In this document: piece by piece, positions 44,001-53,227 of the stretch
Position numbering within the stretch: the first letter of the stretch is position 1
How the letters are laid out: each line of letters begins with the position of its first letter
DNA from: Macrostomum hystrix
Taxonomy: Eukaryota > Platyhelminthes > Macrostomidae
DNA length: 64,000 nucleotides
Assembly: GCA_950097015.1 (NCBI GenBank)
Contig: CATNEN010000038.1
Span: 8,628,001 to 8,692,000, forward strand
Direction of reading: 5' to 3'
Notes under the pieces: model-generated
The model's database searches: none
Told to the model about the DNA's origin: nothing
Seen by the model: only the letters and a program-made list of their open reading frames with translations
Program-made: the position numbers and the translations under genes

Positions 44001-44724
44001 TTTCTGCCATAGACAGTTGCGGACGGCGCCTCAGCTGCAGCAGCAGCAGCCGGTTGGCGGCTGCCGCCAGCATGCAGCTGGTGGATGCGTTGATTTCTAG
44101 CTGGGTAAGCACGAACTCCATCTCCAGCACTGTCGTGAGCTCGAATCCTAACGGACGAGACTGGCCGTCAGTTTTCAGGTGATAGACCGACACGGTGCGA
44201 GACTCGGCAAGGACGACCCTTTCTAAGTCCACTCGGATTAGGTTGGCCCGCCGGTGCTCGGAGAAAGCGTGGCGCCACAGGGCACCGTCGCTGCCAGCCG
44301 GCGCTGGGTTTCGCCAGTTTAGGAAGGCCTGGCAGACAGTGCCAACCCCTCGGTCGGAGGGCGCCTCGGCTGAGCAGAGAGCCACCAGAAGGCCCGAATG
44401 TGGACAGCAGCGAACCTGACACAGCAGGGCGATAGACACGGATTAACAATGTGACACGTGGACTAACAAGCATGCAAAAATATCCCAAAGTCTAACACAG
44501 ATCCCAATCCACACCTGTATGATAGGCAGTCCAATGTCCAGCTGGCCGCACTGCATGAGCTGCGCGCCACCGCCGGGCTCACTGATCCACTCGAGAATGG
44601 AGAGCTGCCGGGGTCCACTGGCCACAATCAGGCAGTCGCCGGAGCTGCAGAGGCAGCCAACAGGCCAGTCAGGTGACAGCACCGACTGGGACAGGAATCG
44701 GTTGCAGCAGATCACTCTAGTCAT
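35088..44724 (-). CDS. HPS3: HPS3, BLOC-2 complex subunit, about 13 exons
   Basis: Exons in coding order: 44724-44515, 44415-43901, 43591-43431, 43350-43246, 41230-41109, 41018-40677, ~40033 (or 40015)-39861, 39787-39688, ~39404-39261, 38543-38220, 36272-36081, 35760-35641, 35558-35088. Phases close everywhere except into the 39404 exon, whose start is unresolved. Total is ~985-990 residues; human HPS3 has 1004. Shared landmarks: AFLNWRNPAP, VNEFSLFDCE and LQGDDRLHSLSLWPF in the N-terminal beta-propeller-like part, and YADEDFKHWSELLVEQLERA near the C-terminus. HPS3 joins HPS5 and HPS6 in BLOC-2, which directs cargo to lysosome-related organelles such as pigment granules. No catalytic site is expected. 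Most introns are tandem-repeat arrays. Confidence 0.9.
35852..35945. repeat. 17-bp minisatellite in HPS3 intron 11
   Basis: Unit CGACCCTAAAATCCCAC, about 5.5 copies, with decayed relatives up to ~36030. Confidence 0.95.
36425..36610 (+). repeat. Dispersed repeat D, longer copy
   Basis: GACAGATTTTCGTGAAAGCT, TACGATGAACTAACTTTCAA, GCATCGTCGAGATATTCAGC and GATTGTTGTCCAAGACACTG. The reverse complement of 32080-32210 shows the same order of blocks. Confidence 0.75.
36735..37570 (+). repeat. tRNA-derived SINE (third family) split by a DNA element
   Basis: If 36774-37276 and one TSD copy are removed, the flanks join into a tRNA-like head: GGGCGAGTGGGTCAGCGGCT ... GCTGCCTCG ... GCTAGTTCGATTCTCCC. 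A GC-rich body runs to about 37570. Family name not known to me. Confidence 0.6.
36774..37276. mobile_element. 503-bp inverted-repeat (foldback/MITE-like) DNA element with 9-bp TSD
   Basis: It begins GGTTTACTCCCGATTCG and ends with the exact reverse complement, CGAATCGGGAGTAAACC. Both ends continue inward as imperfect direct repeats of GATTCGCCGAATCCC, so the arms can fold back. It is flanked by GCTGCCTCG at 36765-36773 and at 37277-37285. There is no transposase frame, so it is non-autonomous. A 9-bp TSD fits Mutator-like or foldback elements; that assignment is inference. Confidence 0.9.
38597..39180. repeat. 23-bp minisatellite, about 24 copies, in HPS3 intron 9
   Basis: Unit TTTACTGGGTCATCCGCCCC then TGG (variants CGG, AGG, GGGCCATC). 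It fills most of the intron 38544-39260. Confidence 0.95.
39426..39655. repeat. 50-bp minisatellite, about 4.6 copies, in HPS3 intron 8
   Basis: Unit CTCATCCAGTCCAGAAACAA CCACCCCAATCCTGCATGTA CACTCGATGG, written in blocks; nearly identical copies. Confidence 0.95.
40052..40420. repeat. 20-bp minisatellite, about 18 copies, in HPS3 intron 6
   Basis: Unit CCCTCCCTGCACCGCCGGTT, with CCGCCCGTT variants. The + strand is C-rich, the - strand G-rich. Confidence 0.97.
40430..40676. repeat. 36-bp minisatellite reaching the HPS3 intron 6 donor
   Basis: Unit CTTCCCTCCCTACACTTGAG then TACAGTCATCCGCCCC, about 6.5 copies. On the - strand the intron begins GTAAGTGTAGGGAGGGAAGG, so the splice donor is itself part of the last unit. 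Confidence 0.93.
41275..43228. repeat. ~1.95-kb array of CTAGATC-type repeats filling HPS3 intron 4
   Basis: Alternating CTAGATCTC (9) and CTAGATC (7) modules, mainly as the 16-mer AGATCTCCTAGATCCT, with variants (CTTTGACC, GATGCAAG, GATTCTAG) shared by distant parts. It nearly fills the intron between 41231 and 43245. Every unit contains the palindromes AGATCT, CTAG and GATC. Confidence 0.98.
43725..43880. repeat. 15-bp minisatellite in HPS3 intron 2
   Basis: Unit CAGTCTCCGATCCCA, about 10 copies, filling much of the intron 43592-43900. Confidence 0.95.
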
Positions 44725-46633
44725 GCCGACGCTGGAGTCGAGTTTGAAATTTAAATTTAAAGATACTAACTAACTGATTATAATAAAGCATCCAGTATAG
44801 ACAATAAGCTACAATCAATGTATTGACTTAGATTACTTAAAATTAGGTCTGCAAATAAATACTTTTTCACATATTATATTACCTTTATTGATTAAGTAGT
44901 AAACAAAAGCGCACAAGCTACTTTAACTATTACAGATCCCAGATAAAAGGTATAAGATTTTTTACTTTCTCTATCCCGTTTAATTTAATTTAATTTACAG
45001 CACGTAACTAAAAACATACACGAAAAAAGCAAAAAATCAACAGTAAAACCACAATTTTTGCAAAAAGTTTCTGAAATGTGTGATAAAAAGTTGATAGTTG
45101 TGATACTAAAATGCTACTTACTATAATCTAGTATTTTTATCTGCCTTAATCTATTTTATTTAGATTATTAATAACCAGGATATATATTTATATCCTAACA
45201 TATTAAATAAATATAAATTTAAATGATGAATATACACAAGAAATTACTAAATTAGGAAGCCATCTCATCAGGCTAGCTCCTATTACTATGATTTCTTATT
45301 ATAAAAATGTATGTATCTGGACATCAAATATAAAGGATAGGACACACATGTTTTTAGTGCAGAAACATACCAATTAACATTTTAAGTAAAAAATTTACTT
45401 GCTATTTAAACTTAACAACCTTACAGGTAATGGGGAAATTAAGTTCTTAATAATTTAGACAGATGTGTCAATGTTCGCTTTCTACGTTAGTGCTCATACG
45501 TTAGTGCTTTCTACGAGGTAGTAGCCAATAATAATTTGCTCTTTGACTTTAGTCTAGTTATAATATCTTTATTCTTAGCTTTTTAGTCCAAAAAGTGGGG
45601 CAAAACATTCAGCTTCAAGTTCGACCAGGAGAGCTATAGGCACTTTTCATTCTTTGTAAAACGCATTTCTTGTAAAACTGCACCCTTAAGGTCATATTTT
45701 AAGTAAAATATGAAGTATTTTACGCAGGTTAACAAAATGAAAAAGTTGTAAATAAGAAGAGTTTAAGCTTGTTATAAATACTTACTTGGAAAAGTTTTTT
45801 TAAATATTTATATGTCTTAAAAGCTTTTTAGTTATGTACATTCGATAAATAACATAATTTGGGTACCATAATTTAACACGATGATCCCACGCTAATTTTC
45901 ATTTGTATTTTCACGTGCCATCTTACGCGAAATAATTGACTGTGATGCCTAAATTTCTTAGATTATTTGACTCACGCTGTATCTTTGTATGTCTACGAAT
46001 TGCATTCGATTCGACAACTTAATGTATTTAAATACATTCCAGAATCGGGAATTAATGGTTGAACTGTGTAGCCTCAAAATAAATGAATTAAAAAAAAATA
46101 TATATGCAGTATAAAGACAGTATAAACAATTTCAATCTATGTGCAGTTTAAACAAAAATGGATTATGGACCATTTTATTGGATCTATTTATAGTAAAAAA
46201 TGTTTTTTATCCGAAACAATAATTGTTTAATTCTTTTATGACGATTTAGACATTTTAAAGACAATGTCACAAAGGACTACTAAAGTAATTAACTACTAAC
46301 TAGTAGCTAACTACTAGTGATCATTAAATGACACTTGCATTTAAATTTATTCAGTTAGTAGCAACGTTTGCAGAAATATCTACTTTGGCTACACTTACCA
46401 AATTCTGTGCTCATATGTCAAATATTTCTGAATGAAAAGCATTATTTATTTTCATGTGTCTAGGTAGTTTTTGTTATATAAAAATGCTCTAGAATTCAGA
46501 ATTGGTATCAATATATTGTACTTCCTTTTACAATTTTAAGGAATAAAAATAAAAAACATCGCTAGCTTTATATAACCTGAGCAATATAACCTGAGTCACA
46601 AGTACGAGGTACGAGAGTCACTCGTAGAACTAT
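44725..46633. promoter_or_regulatory. Intergenic region between divergent HPS3 and CERT genes
   Basis: 1.9 kb, strongly AT-rich, no coding frame, repeats or SINEs recognised. HPS3 starts leftward at 44724 and CERT rightward at 46634, so both promoters must lie here or in unseen 5' exons. No specific element could be assigned. Confidence 0.5.
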
Positions 46634-49600
46634 ATGTTCGTACTCTCGAAAGCTCCATCAAATATGAAATATGGCAGCTTCATCTCTACCTGCAACCACA
46701 GCTTCGCACTCAGACTGCCGCTGCATTCCGATCTGAGCAGCGGCACAGGCAGCAGTTTGACCTCCTCAGCGGCAGCGGCCGAGATGGACGAGGGCGACGC
46801 TGAGGACGAATTCAATGCGCCAGATGAGCTGGTAATTCAAGGCTCGCTGAGCAAGTGGACCAACTACGTGACTGGCTGGCAGGCGCGCTTCTTTGTCCTG
46901 AAGGGAGGGACTCTGTCCTACTTTAAGAGTGCACAGGTTCGTTGCAGCAAGTCATTTGCAATGTTTTACGAGCGTACAGTGGTGCGAATTAACGAGCTCT
47001 TTTAAATTGCACTGAAGTAAAAACCTGTCACTCCACATCATCACCTGTCACTCCAGCGCATTCTCTGTCACTTCCTTCTATGTATATTATTTCTTATTTC
47101 TTTAACAATTCGACTGAAACCTTCAGGAGACCGGGCTCGGATGCCGAGGCGCGGTCAGCCTTTGCCGCGCTGTGGTCACGGCGCACAGTATTGACGAAAA
47201 TCGCTTCGACCTGTGCGTTGGCGATCACATCTGGTACCTGCGCTGCGAGTCGCCGGATCTCAGGTGAGAAATCTCTCATTTTTGCAGCTTTGGTGATCGT
47301 TTTTTTCTTGAAAAATTTAACACCTGTCGTGTTAAGGTTTTAAATGACATCAGCACCCGCCACGTCTTCAAACCCCAGGGCCACCTGGATCCGGGCTCTG
47401 GAGAGCTACCGCAGCGATCTGGAGTGCCGCGCCTGCGGCCTCCGCCGCCAGGGCAGCGCGCTGAGCCTCGCCTCGGGCTCAGCAGCCAGCCGGGGCTCGT
47501 TTCGCCCCGGATACGGCGTCCGGGAGAAGCTGGCCGAGATTGAGACCTTCAGGGAGATGCTGAGCCGGCAGCTGGATACCCTGCAGGCCTACTTCGACCT
47601 CTGCAGCCAGCTGACCGCCTCTGCGACCGTCTCGGAGCCGGCCGAAGCGGGCCTCATGCAGCAGCACGCCGGACACGCCAAGGAGTTTCGCAGCGAGGCC
47701 GTCACTTTCAAGGTGATTTTGCCGGATTATTCTTGAGATTCGCTTCCGTCCCTTGTCAATAAAATGTCACTGGATGTAAAACGAAAGTAAATGTGACTGA
47801 AAATGCATGTGCACTCAAAGGGGTCAAGTGAATAGTCTCGTCACTCGTCAATAACCCGATAGTTCTTTGAGTGTTTTTTTCCCGAGCACTGAGATCCTAT
47901 GAAATAAAAAACTCAGATTACCATTTTGAGAAGCAAATACGGAAGCAATAATCAATGCAGCCTAGCTATGCTGCCATTGTTCCACAGAAGTCCTTCACTG
48001 TGCCATTGTTTCAGATGGCTGGTTGGTCGGTTTGTACATGACATAATTAGATTAGAAAGGACCTGAGAGAGTTTTACTGTCGTGGATTTACGCTCCTAGT
48101 TGGAGCCTGGATGTATACATTTAGTGAGGCTTCACAAACCAAAAAACACACGGATGACCTATTTTTCGTATTTTCAAAGCCCAATCACTCATTCTAAGAA
48201 ATGTTTAGCTTGGCCTTCCAAACAGTAGAACTACCAAAGGCGGGCATTATATCTGACTTCGGTGGTCACCGACCTTTATCTAGACGGAGCTGCAGGACTT
48301 TCAACTAGCAAAAGTTGAGTTTCGTCAAATAATGAGGCTTCATCTGCGAAAGCAGAAAAATTCACTTTAGGGACTACATAGTTAGCTGAAGGCACCCTGC
48401 TGACGGTGCTGACGACGTCGGGGTGGTGACTGATTGGTTGACTGACCAGGCGAGGGTCCTTTGGTGGAGCTTCGTCCTGCGGTATTGAGGCTTGATAAGC
48501 GAAATGGGAGAGATTTGCATCAGGGTGTCCATATTCGGCTGGAGCCACTTGTTGAAGGTCCAGCAGCTCCGTCAAGATAAAGGTGCGTGACCAGCGAATT
48601 CGTAAATGATGCAGGCACATTCGGATGACATGCAAAAAGTTTGAAGGGCAGGCAAGGCTGCACTGAAGCGCTGTGCGAATTCGTATGTAGGGGTAAGAAA
48701 TACACTAGCTCATACACTACAAATTCTCGCAATTGTATTTAATGAGGAGATTGCCCCCCATGGTATAAAAATGTGGGAGTGGAGTGGACTGGGTAGCCCT
48801 ACCTTGAAAGAACAAATTAAAGGTTTTTATCTATTCGACTGCCCGAATGGGCTGACGGGTAGTAATGAGCAGACTGGAGGTCCAACCCGCAAACCTATTG
48901 CCAGGTGACAACAGCGGGCATCATTCATCAGATGCGGGGCTGCTTGGACCTGATGAGCCAGCGCGAGGACTTGTGGAAAAAGCGGCTGGAGCGCCAAGTC
49001 GACAAGCGGCGCTACATCGAGGACACGGTGCGCGCCCTGCAGCAGCGCATCGAAGCCACTAAGCAGCTGGTCGGCACTGGTCCTCTAGGGCCGGACTACG
49101 AGGAGGGCCCCTGCTGCCGGCTGGACGAGGAGGAGTTCTTCGACGCGGTGGACGCCCAGCTGGATCGCATGGACGAGGCAGCCAGCAGCATGTCCCGGCT
49201 CAGGGCGTCCCGGCTGCCCAGCCACGGCCTGGATCCGGAGCACCCTCTCGCCAGCGAGATCGTCTCGGTGTGCCAGGCGCACTGGGACAGCTGGGGCGCC
49301 TCCACGGCCGGCATGGAGCTGCTGGAGTCGGACGGGCCGCTGAATGTGTATCGCAGCCGGCTGGAGCAGGAAGGTGAGCGGGCTTGGGCATAGCCGGTCA
49401 TTAGATTTTGCTTTGTTAATCAGACCACGGGGGCATTTTGAATGCCCAATTTTTTTCTGCATATCCTGAAATATTCAACCAGTCGCCTTGAAACCCCAGA
49501 AGACGGGCTCATAATTTCTGCTCTATCCGAAACAACAACAAAAAAAAACTTCCAGACTTAAAAAAACATCGGCATTGTCGAGATATTCAACGATTCTCGT

Positions 49601-50473
49601 CGGCACAAAACACCAATATAAGCATAGTTTGTGCAGAGCAATTTTAGTTGTCCTTGTCACTAGGGTCTTCTACAAGAATGGCAAAGGGCATTCGGTATGG
49701 GAGCTATCGTACAGCAGGCAGTGGGCCCCGTGGTCTTTCCCAATGGGGGAAAACAGTGTGGTCTATTTACTGTTTACAGTTTACAGTTTACTGTCTACTG
49801 TTTCCTGTTTACTGTTTACTGTTTACTGTTTACTGTCTACTGTTTCCTGTTTCCTGTTTCCTGTTTACTGTTTACTGTTTACTTTTTCCTGTTTACTGTT
49901 TGCTGTTTACCGTTTACTGTTTTTCGTAAACCAGGCGCAGCCGTAGACCCCATCCTGGCGATGCACACTGTCACCGGAGTGTCAGCTCGCGAGGTGGCCG
50001 AGATCTTCTGGAACCTGCAGTATCGCCTCGACTGGGAGCATACGCTGGACTCGGCCCCCACTGTGCTAGACACCCTGGCCTCGGACACCCTGCTGCTGCA
50101 CCAGATCTACAAGCGGTTGTGGCCGACAGCTCAGCGCGACTCAGTGTTCTGGTCTCACATCCGTCACGCGGAGCAGCGCACAATGGTCGTGAACTGCAGC
50201 ACGGAGATCGGTGCGCCGCCTTTGGTCTCCGGTCGGCAGCGAATGCAGCTGAATGTCAGCCTGATCTGCGAGACGGAGATGCCGGAGGGCCGGCTGCCGA
50301 CAGAGCGCAGCCAGTTGCGCTGCCGCCTGCAGTACTCGGCCACGGTGCACCCTGGCGGCTGGGCGCCCATGGCGGTGCTCCGTCAGGTTGCCAAGCGCGA
50401 GTATCCGAAGTTCTTGCGCAGGTTCACGTCCTACTGCATCGATCGAGTCAAGCACATGCCTGTACAGCTGTGA
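46634..50473 (+). CDS. CERT1: Ceramide transfer protein (CERT/StarD11), five exons
   Basis: Exons 46634-46936, 47127-47263, 47379-47712, 48905-49373 and 49935-50473; phases close to 593 residues (human CERT 598). The PH domain (~70-170) has [20 protein letters not shown] and [20 protein letters not shown]; it binds PI4P at the Golgi. A helical middle has [20 protein letters not shown]. The FFAT motif [12 protein letters not shown] would bind VAP on the ER. The START domain has [50 protein letters not shown] and [11 protein letters not shown], and carries ceramide from ER to Golgi for sphingomyelin synthesis. Downstream in-frame ATGs (46664, 46784) are alternative starts. The last exon is nearly identical to one at 58978-59516. 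Confidence 0.95.
48263..48600 (-). other. Inverted-repeat segment with internally repeated - strand peptide, in CERT intron 3
   Basis: The ends 48263-48310 and 48545-48595 are inverted copies of each other (~80 percent, sharing ACCTTTATCT and GACGGAGCTGC). Inside, the - strand is open to a stop at 48276 and repeats a ~40-residue pattern: [19 protein letters not shown] and [19 protein letters not shown]. No family recognised. It may be a relic exon or part of a transposable element. Confidence 0.4.
49510..49690 (+). repeat. Dispersed repeat D copy in CERT intron 4
   Basis: CTCTATCCGAAACAAC, AACATCGGCATTGTCGAGAT, ATTCAACGATTCTCGTCGG and TTTTAGTTGTCCTTGTCAC match the other copies in order. Confidence 0.7.
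49763..49925. repeat. Heptamer array next to the CERT exon 5 acceptor
   Basis: TTTACTG / TTTCCTG repeated ~23 times, ending just before GTAAACCAG and the exon. The array forms the pyrimidine-rich tract of the acceptor. The corresponding intron of the second copy (before 58978) lacks it. Confidence 0.93.
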
Positions 50474-50616
50474 TAGCTGTGTGTTGCCATGGCAATGCCT
50501 GGCTTGTTCTGCTGGTCATGACTTCTAAGAACTGCTCTCAATTTTGCTCTATTAATTCAGGATATTGTGATAAAGTGCGTTGTTTTTGACACTCCATAGT
50601 CTGCAAGACACGCTAG

Positions 50617-51055
50617 AGATCAGACACGGGAGAGATTAGACACGGGAGAGATTAGACACGGGAGAGATTTGACACGGGAGAGATTAGACACGGGAGAGAT
50701 GAGACACGGGAGAGATTAGACACGGGAGAGATTAGACACGGGAGAGATTAGACACGGGAGAGATGAGACACGGGAGAGATTAGACACGGGAGAGATGAGA
50801 CACGGGAGAGATTAGACACGGGAGAGATTAGACACGGGAGAGATTAGACACGGGAGAGATTAGACACGGGAGAGATGAGACACGGGAGAGATTAGACACG
50901 GGAGAGATTAGACACGGGAGAGATTAGACACGGGAGAGATGAGACACGGGAGAGATTAGACACGGGAGAGATTAGACGCGGGAGAGATTAGACACGGGAG
51001 AGATGAGACACGGGAGAGATTAGACACGGGAGAGATTAGACACGGGAGAGATATT
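50617..51055. repeat. 16-bp minisatellite, about 27 copies
   Basis: Unit GAGATTAGACACGGGA with GAGATGAG variants, about 145 bases after the CERT stop. Confidence 0.97.
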
Positions 51056-51582
51056 AGGCAGGTGTTGGTGTGGCAATGGGCAAGGGCCACGGGGGCGGGA
51101 TTCAACTTTGTGGAGACATTACGGAGGCATCCGACCCCTAGTCTATATTTTTGCATCTTTAAAAATGGTTTAAGATCCATATTGGTCCGTTGACTATTGC
51201 TGTTTGAAGTTTGTAGGTCCCTTCCAAGTTTATAATACTTGATTACAGCCGTGCGCACTCTATGAGAAGCTGCTGCTGCTGTTGCTGCTGTCCCGTCCTC
51301 TAGTGTGGTTGCTCATTTTCTATTCATCTGCTGATCAAGCATGATTTTGTTTTGTTTTTATTTTTGTTAGTGTTATTTACCTTAATTTTTGTCGCTTACA
51401 AAGTTTCTTGTCCACAGCTTGTTAATTTTATGTTCTTGCTTCTCTATAAATCGAGTTTTTTGCACCAATGACACCGAGTTCAATATCTTCACTTCAGCCG
51501 CTCCACTTAGTATGAGCAAAGGCCTACAACGAGGAATGTGTAAAAATCATTACACAAGATCTCCGATTTTTAGATTTATTTT

Positions 51583-51650
51583 GCTGAGATTCGAACTCCC
51601 GGCGTTTCGATCAGAAGTCCGAGGCTCTGATCACTGGGCTACGAGCTCCC
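51583..51650 (-). repeat. tRNA-Arg(TCT)-like pseudogene or SINE head
   Basis: Read on the - strand: GGGAGCTCGTAGCCCAGTGA (A-box-like), GGACTTCTGATC (anticodon loop with TCT) and GGGAGTTCGAATCTC (B-box-like). Acceptor and T stems do not pair well, so I do not call a functional tRNA. Confidence 0.55.
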
Positions 51651-53227
51651 TTAGCTGGAAGACTGTACAGAAAATGTTGCAATAGCTTCAGCTACTTTCT
51701 TGTTACTTTTTCAGACAGTAGAAATTGTGATTCAGTTTTTAGATAGATATAGCATTTTTCTTTTTTACTTACCTGACGTCTGATCAATATTTGGGTTCTC
51801 TCCACTCCCAAATGGCTTACTACATTCCTTTTTTGATAGCAGATATTTCCTAGTGACTAGAATTTTTGTGAAACTTTCACTTTCATGACTCAATATTTTA
51901 TCACATAGCGTATGGCACTGTGAGCTATTGCTTGCAATTTAGATGACCAAAATGACATTGCAATTTTAAAATCAAGACAGGAAAACACCTAATATAAGTA
52001 ACGCATTCGAAAATGACAGCGTTGAACTCTGACAGCTGTGTATTAATACCAATAGTGTACGCTTTTCTGGTGCATTATTTATTCCTTATTGCAATGCCTA
52101 CCGGCGCTTGCAAAACAATTGTCTGTCTAACACCGTGGCCGCTGATCATTTCCATTGGCTAGAATTGAAATGATTATTGTCATAGACAAAAAACGCCACG
52201 CTGAAAAAATCTGGTGCACCCAAGTAGAAATTAATCATTTAGAAGAATCCATAGTCAATTGTAGATGTAGAGAATGGTAGATTTATGCTAGGCTTCCGAG
52301 TGCCATAGACTATTTACGCACTAGGAAGCCTAGCATAAGTGCATTGATTTATGACCAAGTGTGTGTGCGCAAGACCAGCTCCTTCGGCCCATAGACAATA
52401 CCCGTCTGGGATTTACTGCATAGTAGCTCAGAAGAGGGATGGCACGAAGATCAAGTGGGGCAAGATTTACCGCACAGTTGCGGAATTTACTGCACACTTC
52501 AATCTATTTCTTTGATGGCCTTTCGGCCATAAACTATACACGAGCTTGAGACGTTTACGCACACTTGGTTATATGTCAATGGAAAATAGAGAATGGAAAG
52601 TAGAGAGAATGAAAGAGTAGCAGAAATGTGACAGTACTGAGCCTCATTCAGCATTCGCAAGTATCAGCATTGAGTTTCACAAGAGGCATCTGATTCGAGT
52701 GATGACTATGCTTTTTATCAATGTTGGGATGAAAAAGCTGGCTAAAGATATTATACGCACTGGAGAAAAACCAGGCAAGTGGCCAGCGGCTGTCAGCTTT
52801 ACACCTAACTGCCGGGTTAATTCAACAAAACCTTCTCCTCGCTCAAATTCTCCAATAATCCGAGCTCTATCAGCGTTGCTGATCCTGTCGCTTTTTCGGT
52901 GTTGTTGACAGTTTGGTTCGTCATTTTGAAAGTCATTAACACCGTAAGCATGTCTTTTTTAACTTATTCTAAGCCATGCCAGTCGCTTATAGCAAAACGT
53001 TTTGACCATAGAGCATTTCATAAGTTTTTACAAGGACAACTTAATAACTCAGGACCGGAAACGAGCCAATTCATGGCGAAAAAAGTATGAGGCTCGTTTA
53101 AAAGCATTGTTCTATGGCCCATCCAAAGCTACGAAAGCGAAGAAATCTGAGCTGAAAATTGAGTTCTTCGCATGCACTTGCAATTGAGAGAGAGAACTTT
53201 TATTCTTGCTAGCTGAAACTAAATATC
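51651..53227. other. Non-coding stretch left of the P-like transposase
   Basis: No supportable gene; short frames at 52699-52908 and 53002-53187 lack motifs. It probably includes the left end of the transposon. A perfect hairpin lies at 52283-52338, and CATAGAC-containing motifs recur at 52181, 52303 and 52388. Confidence 0.4.
52283..52338. repeat. Perfect 15-bp hairpin
   Basis: TTATGCTAGGCTTCC at 52283-52297 and its reverse complement GGAAGCCTAGCATAA at 52324-52338, with a 26-base loop. Confidence 0.9.

Noticed and set aside
51583-51650. Functional tRNA-Arg(TCT) gene on the - strand
   Set aside because: A and B boxes are present but acceptor, anticodon and T stems have several mismatches.
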